DNA of 64,000 nt from Ariolimax columbianus. Taxonomy: Eukaryota > Mollusca > Gastropoda > Stylommatophora > Arionidae. A model generated the notes under the pieces. The model did not search any database, was not told the DNA's origin, and was given only the letters and a program-made list of their open reading frames with translations. The translations under genes were made by a program, and so were the position numbers. Below, piece by piece: positions 34,553 to 44,219 of this stretch (the first letter of the stretch is position 1; the number at the start of each line of letters is the position of its first letter). The stretch spans positions 51,304,965-51,368,964 of the forward strand of contig JAVGWX010000013.1 in NCBI GenBank assembly GCA_036924085.1. The letters run 5' to 3'.

Positions 34553-37500
34553 ATGCACGGGGCCGCAAGCCTAAAAAAACAGTGCAACGTAAATCACAGT
34601 ATGATGGCAGCACAACCTATTCGAAAAACGTATGGCGCTCATCCTGAGGAGACCCGCCAGGCAGCGATAGCGCCGGGCCTCACGCCTCGAAGGGGCCCAC
34701 CCTTGACTACTGGTGGTCACCCACCCATGTGTCGTGGAGTCAAGGCACATGGCTATGGGGTAACGTCTATTGGCCAAAACTTCAAGACCCTCAGAATACT
34801 ACAGTGGAATGCGGAGGGAGTCATTAACAAAAAACTTTCCCTAACACACCACCTGCATGAAGGTAAGATTGACGTGGCATGTATCCAGGAAACGCACCTC
34901 AACAATAACCATAAATTCTCAATCAGAGGATACCAGACCTTCAGTCTAGATAGAGAAGGTCACAAAGGAGGGGTCCTGATACTGACCAGAAACAGCATAC
35001 CGAGTAGCGCGGTACCTGTCAATCACACCGGACAAGCAGAAATTGTAGGAGTTGACATAATGGCTCTAGAGACGAAACTCCGCATTTTCAATCTGTACGG
35101 ACCACCAAACAGAGACCTATCGCTCTCGAGTATGGAGGTCAGAGACTCCAACTGCATAGTAGTTGGAGATTTCAACAGCCACTCGGAGAGATGGGGATAC
35201 TCTGACACAGACAGTAGAGGTGACGAAGTGGAAGATTGGGAGATAGATGCAAATCTCTCCCTAATCAATAGGCCGGAGGATAGCCCTAGCTTCTATTCAA
35301 GAACATGGCATACCACCTCGACTCCAGATTTGGCCTTCTCCACACAGGACATACACTATAAAATAGACCGCCAGGTGCTAAACCAACTGGCAGGTAGCGA
35401 CCACAGGCCGATCAGGCTAACCATTGACATGGAAGTAGGCCCACAGGAAACAAAACCGCTCCCACGTTGGAATTACAAACGAGCCGACTGGGACAGATTT
35501 GCAATCTTGACAGATGGGCTGTGTGAAACCATCAACACACGAAACACCAAAATGAAGCCCATGGTAGAGAGCCTAAGCAAGGCAATAATGCAAGCCGCCA
35601 CTGAAACCATCCCAAGAGGAGCTAGGAAAAACTATAAGCCCTACTGGAATGATGAGTTACAGAAAGTGGAAGATGCAGTAACTAATGCGAGGAACATGGC
35701 AGAACGAGAAAAATCCGTGGAGGCAAACATCGCCCTCAAAGCCGCCGCGGCGAAGTACAAACACACTCTCAAGCAAACAGCAAGAGAAAGTTGGAAAAAT
35801 AAAACGGAAAGTTTAAACCTGGACAAAGAAGGGAACAAGCTATGGAAGCTAGTCAGAGCCATGAACGACGAAACCCCGTCAAATAAACAAATTACTATCA
35901 AGCAAGGCGAGAACTTGATCACAGGTAAGAAAGCCGCAAACGCCTTTGTCGATCACTATGCCAGAGCAAACCACATCGAGGTCCCTGCAGATAAGCATAC
36001 AGACATTAGCGAAGAGCTAAAGGGGCACGAAAACATAAATACGGCTCCTGAAGAGCACATGATGGCCAAACTAACAATGCGCGAAATGGAAGAGGCTATG
36101 AGAACACTAAAGAGAAGGAAATCTCCCGGAAAAGACGGGATAACAAACGAAATGCTGATGGGGCTGGGCCAAACAGCGAAGGAAAAACTACTATCAGTCC
36201 TGAACCAAAGCTGGAAAAGGGGTATTGTACCCCAGGCATGGAAAGATGCAATACTGGTACCAGTACCAAAAACAGGAAAGGACAAAACAGATCCGAATGG
36301 ATACAGGCCCATAAGCCTACTGAGCTGTGTCGGCAAGCTGATGGAACGGATGATAAACACCAGACTGATGTGGCATCTGGAAGAAAAACGAATACTAATT
36401 CCACAGCAAGGCGGCTTTAGACAGCACAGATCCACTGAGGACCAGGTCATCCTCATAGCCCAGGAGATAGAAGATGCCTACCAGGCACAGAAACACACAG
36501 TAGCTGTTTGGGTGGATCTGGAAAAGGCATTTGACAAAGTCTGGAAGGATGGACTTAGAGTCAAGCTAAGAAGAAGTGATGTTTGTGGGAAGATGTACAA
36601 GTGGATCAACCACTACCTCAAACAAAGAACGGCCAGAGTCCAAGTACAAGGGCAGATGAGCAAAAAGGTGACACTCGAGCAGGGAGTACCCCAAGGGGGA
36701 GTACTGTCACCCACACTCTTCCTGGTATATATAAACGATATTACAGAGAATATACCAAGAAGAGTCCATAGCTCAATGTTTGCAGACGATCTGGCTATGT
36801 GGACCTCTGAAAAGAATCTCACCATAGCAAGAAATCGGATGCAAACGGCCCTAACATCGCTGGAAGAGTGGGCGAACTCATGGCTGGTCAAAATAAACGA
36901 GGAGAAAACCACGTGCACAATATTCTCGCTCTCATTAAAACCCCAAAGTACCAAATTAAGCCTAAATGGCAAAATCCTGCAGCCAAACGACAACCCAACC
37001 TATCTGGGAGTCACATTTGATCGGCGCATGACATGGAAAAGTCAGATTGAGAGAAACCGAATGAAAGCCAGAGAAAGAATGGCGATCATGAGGAAACTTG
37101 CTGGCACAAGCTGGGGAGCAGACGAAGGCATACTAAAGAAACTGTACACTGGAAGAGTGAGACCAGTTCTCGAGTATGGCATCGCGGCATGGACAACAGC
37201 AGCAAAGGCGAACTTCGATAAAGTTAACAAACTTCAAAACCAAGCTATGAGAATCATAACTGGTGGAATGAAGTCAACGCCAATTGTAGAACTTGAAAAG
37301 ATTACAAAACTGCAATCCATGACCGACAGAAGAGACTGCAGAGCCCAGCTGCAGTCAGAGAAACTCCGAAGACTGACGGACCATCCAATGTACCAGAGGC
37401 TAAACAATTTGGGAACTGGAAAACTAAAGCGGAGAAACTTTGCAGAAATAGCCAAAGCAAAGATGCACGAAGATCCCATAAACGCACTAACAACACCAAA

Positions 37501-38461
37501 ACCCATCACTACTGTACGAAAACCTACTTGGAGGCAGGATATATTTCCAGAGGTGGTAGAAAATATACCAGGTATTGCAAACAAAAACTGCCAGACCGAA
37601 AAAGAAAGGAGAGATACTACCCTAAGCTTCATAACGAAAAGCTACCCAAGCATGGACTGGACCCATGCATACACCGACGGCTCTGTAACAAACACTACAC
37701 AGAACGGAGGGGCAGGAGCATTCCTGAACCTACCAAATGGCAGAAAAATAACACTGTCATTCGCTACTGGTAAGTACACGAGCAATTTCAGAGCAGAGGC
37801 AGAGGCACTGAGGGCGGCAGTGGAAGAAATGGTAACACACAGTGAAAATGAGAGCCATATAGTCCTGCTGACAGATGCTCTCGAAGTAGTCACAGCGCTA
37901 AAAAGCCAGAAAAACACTGAGCTTAATGACTTAAGAGCAGCACTCTGCAAACTGTGCCAACAGTCCGCACCAAAAAGGGTAGTGGTACAGTGGGTTCCGT
38001 CACACTGCAACATCCAAGGCAACGAGGAGGCAGACAGACTGGCAAAAGAAGGTGCAAGGCTACCACAAATAGATACCAGTATGACGTACGAAGAGTCAAA
38101 ACGGCTTATCAAAGCCAGGTACATGTCCAAATGGGAAACCGAACATACTGGTTACACCAAAAACGATGCCTTTTACCAGTTGAACCGAAGAGAGCAGGTC
38201 GTTGTCTTCAGACTTCGCACTGGCCACAACAGACTGAGGTACCACCTCTTCAACAAAATGAAGATAGGGTGTACCGACGAATGCCCGTGCGGTACTGGTA
38301 AAATGACCACTGAACATCTGCTGCAGAACTGCCCGACATACGAGGATCAGAGAGAGCAGATGTGGCCATTGCCAGTGGAACTGCAAGACAAGCTCTATGG
38401 TAGTGGCGAGAGTCTCAGGATGACCGCCGCTTTTTTCGAGAAAATAATGGTTACTGTCTGA
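34553..38461 (+). CDS. I/Nimb-like LINE polyprotein: EEP endonuclease, reverse transcriptase, RNase H
   Basis: Intact 1302-residue frame. EEP domain about 81-290: QWNAEG (N86), QETHL (E113), VVGDFNSH (D206, N208), GSDHRPI (D283, H284), enough to nick target DNA. RT about 520-830: KAPGKDG-like KSPGKDGITNEML, GYRPISLLSC, QGGFRQHRSTEDQ, VDLEKAFDKV (D655), QGVPQGGVLSPTLF, and FADD 743-746. RNase H about 1035-1165: AYTDGS (D1042), FRAEAEAL (Glu), LTDALEVV (Asp), SHCNIQGNEEADRLA (final Asp). The C-terminus has CPCGTG...TEHLLQNC, a Cys/His knuckle seen in related LINEs. RT with RNase H places it in the I group, Nimb-like by memory. The ATG at 34553 is the first of the frame; the true start could lie a little later, as residues 1-75 show no domain. 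Could still be active. Confidence 0.92.
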   Translation: MHGAASLKKQCNVNHSMMAAQPIRKTYGAHPEETRQAAIAPGLTPRRGPPLTTGGHPPMCRGVKAHGYGVTSIGQNFKTLRILQWNAEGVINKKLSLTHHLHEGKIDVACIQETHLNNNHKFSIRGYQTFSLDREGHKGGVLILTRNSIPSSAVPVNHTGQAEIVGVDIMALETKLRIFNLYGPPNRDLSLSSMEVRDSNCIVVGDFNSHSERWGYSDTDSRGDEVEDWEIDANLSLINRPEDSPSFYSRTWHTTSTPDLAFSTQDIHYKIDRQVLNQLAGSDHRPIRLTIDMEVGPQETKPLPRWNYKRADWDRFAILTDGLCETINTRNTKMKPMVESLSKAIMQAATETIPRGARKNYKPYWNDELQKVEDAVTNARNMAEREKSVEANIALKAAAAKYKHTLKQTARESWKNKTESLNLDKEGNKLWKLVRAMNDETPSNKQITIKQGENLITGKKAANAFVDHYARANHIEVPADKHTDISEELKGHENINTAPEEHMMAKLTMREMEEAMRTLKRRKSPGKDGITNEMLMGLGQTAKEKLLSVLNQSWKRGIVPQAWKDAILVPVPKTGKDKTDPNGYRPISLLSCVGKLMERMINTRLMWHLEEKRILIPQQGGFRQHRSTEDQVILIAQEIEDAYQAQKHTVAVWVDLEKAFDKVWKDGLRVKLRRSDVCGKMYKWINHYLKQRTARVQVQGQMSKKVTLEQGVPQGGVLSPTLFLVYINDITENIPRRVHSSMFADDLAMWTSEKNLTIARNRMQTALTSLEEWANSWLVKINEEKTTCTIFSLSLKPQSTKLSLNGKILQPNDNPTYLGVTFDRRMTWKSQIERNRMKARERMAIMRKLAGTSWGADEGILKKLYTGRVRPVLEYGIAAWTTAAKANFDKVNKLQNQAMRIITGGMKSTPIVELEKITKLQSMTDRRDCRAQLQSEKLRRLTDHPMYQRLNNLGTGKLKRRNFAEIAKAKMHEDPINALTTPKPITTVRKPTWRQDIFPEVVENIPGIANKNCQTEKERRDTTLSFITKSYPSMDWTHAYTDGSVTNTTQNGGAGAFLNLPNGRKITLSFATGKYTSNFRAEAEALRAAVEEMVTHSENESHIVLLTDALEVVTALKSQKNTELNDLRAALCKLCQQSAPKRVVVQWVPSHCNIQGNEEADRLAKEGARLPQIDTSMTYEESKRLIKARYMSKWETEHTGYTKNDAFYQLNRREQVVVFRLRTGHNRLRYHLFNKMKIGCTDECPCGTGKMTTEHLLQNCPTYEDQREQMWPLPVELQDKLYGSGESLRMTAAFFEKIMVTV

Positions 38462-38487
38462 CTGTGTACGCAGAAGAAGAAGAAGAA
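38462..38487 (+). repeat. LINE 3' end and (AGA)n tail
   Basis: After the stop come CTGTGTACGC and (AGA)n instead of poly-A. The same ending occurs at 48186-48212. Confidence 0.85.
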
Positions 38488-38596
38488 GTATCGAATCTTT
38501 CTGTTTACAACATTACCCAATCAGCTTATTTAACTGACTTCTGCTTTACCATTTGCGATTTGTCCTATCCTTGATGAATACCTTTTTTGGTTGAAA
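38488..38596. repeat. Right 109-bp target-site duplication
   Basis: Partner of 32747-32855. Confidence 0.93.
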
Positions 38597-39090
38597 GGTC
38601 TGTCATTGTCCGTTATTTATCTCACATAAAATTGCTTCCTTGTGATTTGTGTTTAATTATTGGTGGCCGAATGGTTTTGAAGCCTGCCTGCGGTTGGAAT
38701 CTCGGGTATGGCATATGCTGCTTTTCCGTTGGGGGCTAAAATAAACAAACATAGCCAGCACACGACGCGGCGACAACAGTGGCAAAGCGGCCTGTAATCC
38801 TCAGCCTTTAATAACCCCACTACTACCCCAGAAATGGGGAGAATGTCGTATGACAGGTGTTCATATTGACTGCAGTCCTTGCCATGAAATATTGATAAGA
38901 TCGATCTAAGTGAGGTAATGATTTGCACTTTGATCGACCAGAAACACGTCACCCAACGGCTCTGTTCGCTGAATATAAATGGACTAGATTAAGTCCCTGC
39001 ACACAATAGATGAAAGGATGACAAGTTAGTGCAAGAGGGCCATTCCATCTATAACCATTATCTGCTTGAAATTAGTGTGGGGAAAAAGTA
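38597..39090. other. Unassigned sequence
   Basis: No supported feature. Confidence 0.5.
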
Positions 39091-39095
39091 GCAAG

Positions 39096-39380
39096 TCATT
39101 CGTCATCATCACCAGTCCCGTAACCTGAGGCACCAATACTGCAGATTGTTGGATCAGTTCCCGGCTCTCCACTCGGTTTTGTGCCAGGATATCGAGTCTT
39201 CAGTCTGGACTCAGTGGTATGATTTCCATCGTTGTCTATTGAGACGGCTGGCGCATTTCTGATTTCTCTCAATGCTTTCTGCAATATCGGCGTGTCTTGG
39301 ACCGCTTTGTATCTGGCGGAGCCCATCCCTCTCCTGGCAACGTTATTAATTGGTAATTTTTCTATGATCTCCCTGTCTAC
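39096..39380 (-). CDS. Unidentified short frame, possible exon or relic
   Basis: The ATG at 39326 gives 76 codons; the same frame is open upstream to a stop near 39380 (VDREIIEKLPINNVARRGMG). The protein is mixed and not low-complexity (GSARYKAVQDTPILQKALREI), with an acidic C-terminus GTGDDDE before the stop. It lacks any motif I recognise and lies among repeats. It could be the last exon of a host gene, a transposon piece or chance. Confidence 0.25.
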   Translation of the reverse strand, partial: VDREIIEKLPINNVARRGMGSARYKAVQDTPILQKALREIRNAPAVSIDNDGNHTTESRLKTRYPGTKPSGEPGTDPTICSIGASGYGTGDDDE

Positions 39381-39850
39381 TCAAGCATGGCATCACAGGT
39401 TCACTCTGTTGGTTATGCCTTTTCGTATTCTTTTTTCCGGTCTCATTTTCATCTTGGCCGTTTACTCTTAATCGTTCTTGTGTATTTTGTTTTAGATTTG
39501 ATCCTAAATGTCGATTAAAACACATCTCGGCGCTTTGACAACTACACGTCCAACTGAAAACACGCACATAAAACACGTTATCCAAGCGGAATCAGGGACA
39601 CTGCAATTGTACACCCAAAGATCACAGAAAAATAGACATGGTTCAGCAAGTGAATAGCAGTATATCTATTTTGAAGACACACCAAGAATTAACCAGCGCT
39701 GTACGTTGCTGTTGTGAGCGAGTCACGAGATAGTTAACTAGCAATAACTAATAGGAACAGATTGACATCTGTCACTTGTAGGTCGGACGTTTGTACTGCT
39801 CTATCTGCTGCCATCGTCTAATTTGGATTCAGGATAATTTTTCTATGTCA
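39381..39850. other. Unassigned sequence
   Basis: No supported feature. Confidence 0.5.
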
Positions 39851-39856
39851 AACCAT

Positions 39857-40145
39857 TTCCTTCTTCGTATTCTTCTTCCTCTTCTTCGTTTGCTCGTTCA
39901 TAAACTTCCCGCTATCAAGTCCCAAAAACGGCTTTACGAGTTTCGGGATGAAGTCAGGAGAACGGTGTACGATGTGTCGTAGTTCACAGATTGACTTCGA
40001 TATTTGCACCTTTGTGTCAGACACATCCGACTTCAGAATGGTATTTTTGAGTACTGGGTTTGCCTTCCGTCTTCGATCACTTAGGCTTGACCAATCTGCT
40101 GTGTTGAAGCCTGTTATCCAGGATCACCACGTGGAGGTGTAGACG
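39857..40145 (-). repeat. Family C SINE-like repeat, antisense
   Basis: Begins with the reverse tail TTCGTATTCTTCTTCCTCTT plus CTTCGTTTGCTCG. Then follow ATGTGTCGTAGTTCACAG, TATTTGCACCTTTGTGTCAG and GTTATCCAGGATCACCACGT. A typical diverged full copy. Confidence 0.8.
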
Positions 40146-40910
40146 GGATTTGGCAGCCGTGTATCGCTGGCTCCAGAAGTCACCATTTAATCGCTAACCG
40201 CTACAGTTCATGCACTGCTGAGTACCTTATAAAATACCGATGGAGGACCGTATACGGATAAGTTATGAGCACTGTTTTTATCATTGTGCTGTGTTTTTCA
40301 ATTTTGTAATCATATCGAAACAAATATTTTGCTTTGAATTATCGAAAACGGGTAAACGTGTTTACAATAAGGTTAACATTACATAGCCGGTCATTCTCTC
40401 TGCCCTCGTTCTGGTTCGCAGTGTTTCATAGCGTACTGTTCCTCATTGACCATATTAGGAATGGATTCGTGCATCGGATCTCACCAATTCCATTACCAGA
40501 CTAATTACTAGTCATTTTCGAACATTAAATGTAATTCTACCCGACGCTGCACATCGTGAGTGCATGCCGAGTGGATGCCAACGTCACCGAATGATGCAGA
40601 TCATTGACATCGCCAATGATGTCGTCAGTTTAATTATAAATTTATACACACAGCCGGAATTCGTGGAAATGTCATGCAGAATATCAAGTTCTAGCTTTCT
40701 CGTGAGTGCACTTTCTAAACTTAGCCAAAGGGCAGTTGATTACAAATCATCAAGATGGTTACGGAAGCAGAGGAAGCAGTGCAACAGCTGGACAAAAGTA
40801 GTGATAACAACAATCCTGCTCAAGCCTGACCCGTTAATCAAGAAAGAGATGACCAATACCAACCCCAGCACCAAAAGATGAGACCCATACCACGTCAGCA
40901 TGATCACGCC
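40146..40910. other. Unassigned; one 105-codon frame of unknown meaning
   Basis: The frame at 40564-40881 (+) has ordinary-looking composition but no motif I recognise. Immediately right of it is CR1-like 3' sequence, so it may be older transposon-related DNA. Confidence 0.3.
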
Positions 40911-40914
40911 GGTG

Positions 40915-41135
40915 CAACTTTAGTGGGCATAGATTAGATATTAGGAAATATTTTTTTATTTACAGAGTGGTGAATGCTTACAATGCATTGCCACGGGTGG
41001 TAGTGGAGGCAGGGACAGTTAATGCATTTAAGAACATACTGGATGCGCATATCTTTTAGAGCAAGGTGATGTAAATTAACCTGGTTGTATACAGACTCTG
41101 CAGAGTTTTCTAAACCAGTATTAAGTCGTTAAGTT
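40915..41135 (+). mobile_element. CR1-like LINE 3' end
   Basis: Closely follows 10800-11012: TAGATATTAGGAAATATTTT, AGAGTGGTGAATGCTTACAA, TGGATGCGCATATCTTTTAG, CTGGTTGTATACAGACTCTG and CTAAACCAGTATTAAG. It includes the final VVNAYNALP-type codons and the short 3' untranslated end. 5'-truncated and dead. Confidence 0.85.
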
Positions 41136-41163
41136 AAGTTACGTTAATCGTCCACCGGTCACG

Positions 41164-41445
41164 TTGTGGCAAAACATGATGAGGAATGAAGATCTACGAG
41201 AAAAGAACCAACGACATCCACTGTATCAACAAATTAAGCCAGGAAAAGGCGGCTGGATAGGACATTCGCTACGGAAAGCACCGTCCAGCATAGCCAGACA
41301 GGCTCTTACCTGGAATGATCAAGCGAAGAGAGAGAGAGAGAAAAAAAGAGAGAGAGGGAGAGATAGGGAGAGAGAGAGAGAAACAGAGAGAGAGGGAGAG
41401 AGAGGGAGAGAGAGGGAGAAAAAGAGAGAAAAAGAGAGAGAGGGG

Positions 41446-41510
<65 letters not shown>

Positions 41511-41690
41511 GAGCCACACATACACGCAGAAGAAAATATGAGGAGGAACTAAGAACAAATTATTATAACTAGAAAGAGGCAGAAAGACCACCCCAGGATC
41601 GTGAATGCTGGCCGGATGTTGCCAATTGTCTATGCACCGAGAAGAGTGACCAGCCTTGATTGATTGATTGATTGATTGATTAATTGAATG
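41164..41690 (+). pseudogene. LINE C-terminal relic split by (GA)n expansion
   Basis: The left part reads GGWIGHSLRKAPSSIARQAL and TWNDQAKR, the known LINE motif GHxLR...ITRQALTWNPQGKR. The right part, after the tract, reads KEAERPPQDRECWPDVANCL and CTEKSDQP, the equivalent of the normal C-terminus. Between them, where a short basic KRGRP-type linker is expected, lies about 190 bp of (GA)n (41326-41511). The 3' end is a (TTGA)n tail at 41658-41685, as in other LINE ends here. Confidence 0.78.
41326..41511. repeat. (GA)n microsatellite
   Basis: Imperfect GA/GAA/GGGA on the left, perfect (GA)n on the right. It sits inside the LINE relic at a point that would encode Arg/Lys-Glu residues. Confidence 0.95.
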
Positions 41691-42009
41691 CATGTAAAAT
41701 CTTTGAGGTATGACTGCTTGAAACTCAATTGTGAGAAGGTCAGACTATGCAGTAGAGGGGCTGAACGATTTGCATCTCCATTTCATTTCAAGCTAAGCAT
41801 AAGGTCACCTGTGCGTTATCCATGTACACAAGTTTAATGTGATCGACCCCTCCGTACAAGGTATATAATCTGCTGTACAGTTGGCCCTGTACCCAATCAT
41901 AATCTCCAAGATCCGTTCCTTGTGATGCATAGGGTTTTCTGAATAGCTGGCCATGGACCCAGGTCTGATAAAATGCATCCTCTCCCCTCTGGCAGTGGTG
42001 ACTTTTGTA
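41691..42009. other. Unassigned sequence
   Basis: No supported feature. Confidence 0.5.
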
Positions 42010-42019
42010 GTAATGTGTT

Positions 42020-42240
42020 GTATATGGCTATACTCTTTCTATACTCATTATGTACTCATTATATATTCATTATATACTCATTCTTTATTCCTTCTATACT
42101 CATTGTATATCTATTCTGAACTCATTATATAATGATTCTAAACGTATTCTATACCTATTCCGAACTCATTCGATACTCAATCTGTAGTCATGCTATACTC
42201 ATTCTATACTGATGCTGTACTCATGCTGTACTAATGCACA
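42020..42240. repeat. Degenerate ~10-12-bp array
   Basis: Repeated TATACTCATTC/TATATTCATTA-type words, about 19 copies, diverged. Confidence 0.75.
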
Positions 42241-42530
42241 GCTTGTACTTTATTGCTTGTTACGGCCCCATTAGACTGTCCAGAGGTTTTTATTGGCTTA
42301 AGAATATGCCGAAAGTAAACAGAGAAATACTATTATTAAACACTTTTATTTAACTTGACTTGTTAGTTAGATGAGAGACGTGTTCAAATAAAACCGGCCC
42401 AAACTGCAACAAGTGAACATACACACGATGCGGACGATGACGTCACTTCTGGTGTAAACAGCACATACCAACCGTCAATTTTGCTTCATTTCATTAAAAA
42501 CTCATAGTTTCTACAGCAGGCCGTTGAAAA
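42241..42530. other. Unassigned sequence
   Basis: Leader of the mariner-like fragment; no boundary such as terminal inverted repeats was recognised. Confidence 0.4.
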
Positions 42531-42531
42531 T

Positions 42532-42700
42532 ATGGCGGGTGTGAAACGGAATCCGCCCAGAGTTGATCATCAAAAGATGATTAGGTTTCTAACAGCTGAA
42601 GGATGTCGACCAATTTGCATTCATCGCAGACTGGAGGCAGTGTACGGTGACAAAAAGTGTGTCGAAGACAACAGTAAAGAACTGGACAACGATTTTTAAA
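42532..42700 (+). pseudogene. Mariner/GVQW3-like helix-turn-helix fragment
   Basis: The ATG at 42532 opens about 55 codons ending at TAA: VDHQKMIRFLTAEGCRPICI then HRRLEAVYGDKK. This matches the first helix-turn-helix of Tc1/mariner-type transposases and the related GVQW3/Mos1-HTH domain (IRFLxAEGxxPxxIHRRLxAVYG). The expected continuation (V-WxxRF) is replaced by an inverted repeat. No DDE/D catalytic region is present, so it is a fragment or a domesticated-domain relic. Confidence 0.75.
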
Positions 42701-42811
42701 GAATGACGTGAGTTAACTCAACAATATGCTCCTGACCTGGTCTCGGAAGATCTTTCGTTTAACTCGCATCCTTCTTTAAACATCGTTGTCCAGGTCTTCA
42801 CTGTTGTCTTC
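42664..42811. repeat. 53-bp-arm inverted repeat over the end of the HTH frame
   Basis: The left arm 42664-42716 (GAAGACAACAGTAAAGAACT...GAGTTAA) pairs with 42759-42811 (TTAACTCGCATCC...ACTGTTGTCTTC) with about six mismatches. The loop is about 42 bp. A strong foldback. Confidence 0.85.
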
Positions 42812-42829
42812 AGCAGGCACGGATAGATG

Positions 42830-43190
42830 GATAAGAGTGAGACTGATGTCCAGCACATGTTCTTCTTTACTGTTATCCACAATACATTATTAAGATAAGA
42901 GTGAGATTGATGTCCAGCACATGTTCTTCTTCACATTATGAAGATAAGAGTGAGATTGATGTCCAGCACATGTTCTTCTTCACATTATTAAGATAAGAGT
43001 GAGATTGATGTCCAGCACATGTTCTTCTTCACATTATTAAGATAAGAGTGAGATTGATGTCCAGCACATGTTCTTCTTCACATTATTAAGATAAGAGTGA
43101 GATTGATGTCCAGCACATGTTCTTCTTCACATTATTAAGATAAGAGTGAGATTGATGTCCAGCACATGTTCTTCTTCACATTATTAAGAC
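42830..43190. repeat. 49-bp minisatellite, about seven copies
   Basis: GATAAGAGTGAGATTGATGT, CCAGCACATGTTCTTCTTCA and CATTATTAA in tandem. The right-hand units are identical; the leftmost is longer and diverged (ACTGTTATCCACAATA). Confidence 0.92.
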
Positions 43191-43299
43191 AAAACCGTAT
43201 TATGTTATGGCGATCATCACTTCGCGATGTTCGGTTTACTAAAGCACTGAACTCTTCAGGACAGTTACAAACCCAAAAATAAAATCATGATTGTTGGGG

Positions 43300-43760
43300 G
43301 AGAATATTTGGACACATTTGGAACAATATTGAAACTCCTTCATCGTCGTCGTCCGCTTCCAGACGTCAACTTGAACATGTCTAAAGAAAGCAGTGATCCG
43401 GATTAGGTCATCGGTATCTCTGTAGAGCTTATTTTGGATTGCGACGGGGGATGACCAAATGTGCCTTCTGTGTAACTCGTATGTTAGAAACTTCTGCAGC
43501 AGATGTCCAGCAGTCATTTTATAAGTGCCGCAGACACAGTTACCGGTATGTCGAATTTGAACTTATTGAATAGCTGGCATCGTAACCTGTTGTGTTCTGT
43601 GCGTAGTCTGAAAATCAGCACTTGTTCGGCCCTGTTCAGTTTGTAGTAAGCGTCATTGTGTTGTCGTCCTCCGATTACCACTTGTTTTTGTATCTGAACC
43701 AGACAAACTTCCTGGCCTCTTCATACGTTATACCTATATTTGGTTGAGACAGCGTTCTGT
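43300..43760 (-). pseudogene. Antisense diverged I-like LINE C-terminal relic
   Basis: The minus strand reads MTAGHLLQKFLTYELHRRHI, then WSSPVAIQNKLY and LIRITAFFRHVQVDVW. This is the knuckle and tail region of the I-like element (TEHLLQNCPTYEDQRxxMWP...LRMTAAFFE). Farther right, CVCGTYKMTAG and NRLRCQLFNK-type codons appear in other frames. More diverged than the copies at 31.4 and 54.8 kb. No target duplication found. Confidence 0.75.
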
Positions 43761-44140
43761 GTTCTCTTGTCAGCATCTGTCTCATGAGTGTCAAGTATGT
43801 TGTAATGGTGAAGGAATCCACTTTCCTAACTCGGGAACAACGTTTAGAGAGTACCTGATAATTCTATTAGATCTTAATTGTTTTCAGTTAACACCACAGC
43901 TAGTGCGTCTGTTAAAAGCATTGCGCGTTTCTGTGTTTTCATTCACCATAAGCATTGTAAAGCGAAAATACGTGGCACTGTGTCATTATTCATGTGGTCC
44001 TGTGCATCCGATTTCAGCAAGCGTTTCTGCCAGGTTTAGTCTTCCTGAGTCATTGACTGTCGACAGTTTGAAACCATTTTGGACAAATTAGATCAATAAA
44101 GCAAGCCTAATCAGCTACTTTCTTGGCGAAAATTATTTTT
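43761..44140. other. Mostly unassigned; possible short family C piece
   Basis: CATCCGATTTCAGCAAGCGT near 44020 resembles antisense family C (CATCCGACTTCAGCAAGCAT). The rest is unassigned. Confidence 0.4.
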
Positions 44141-44144
44141 AATC

Positions 44145-44216
44145 GGTATGGTGGTCTAGGGGCGTGATTCCCACCCTAGGGTGCTGGAGACAAGTCGTTA
44201 AATCCTAGATGAGTCA
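44145..44216 (+). tRNA. tRNA-Pro(AGG)-like pseudogene
   Basis: TGGTCTAGGGGCGTGATTCC matches the D-arm and A box of tRNA-Pro, and ACCCTAGGGTGCTGGAGAC matches its anticodon arm with AGG at the expected place. The T-arm is degenerate (GTCGTTAAATCCTAG for CGGGTTCAAATCCCG) and the acceptor stem does not pair, so this is a pseudogene or the head of a tRNA-derived SINE. Confidence 0.6.
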
Positions 44217-44219
44217 TAA

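Larger units (their letters stand above)
32747..38596 (+). mobile_element. Complete 18S-headed I/Nimb-like LINE with 109-bp flanking repeats
   Basis: The element body 32856-38487 (5632 bp) lies between two identical 109-bp direct repeats, 32747-32855 and 38488-38596 (GTATCGAATC...TTGGTTGAAA). A weaker match of five more bases (GTCT after one mismatch) follows. Parts in order: 18S fragment 32859-33001, monomer leader to about 33600, untranslated leader to 34552, one long ORF, and a short 3' end finishing in (AGA)n. No separate ORF1 is visible. Perfect flanks and an intact ORF indicate recent insertion. Confidence 0.93.

Noticed and set aside
37234..38386. Long minus-strand frames within the LINE ORF
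   Set aside because: Shadows of the + strand EEP-RT-RNase H frame, with no recognisable domains.
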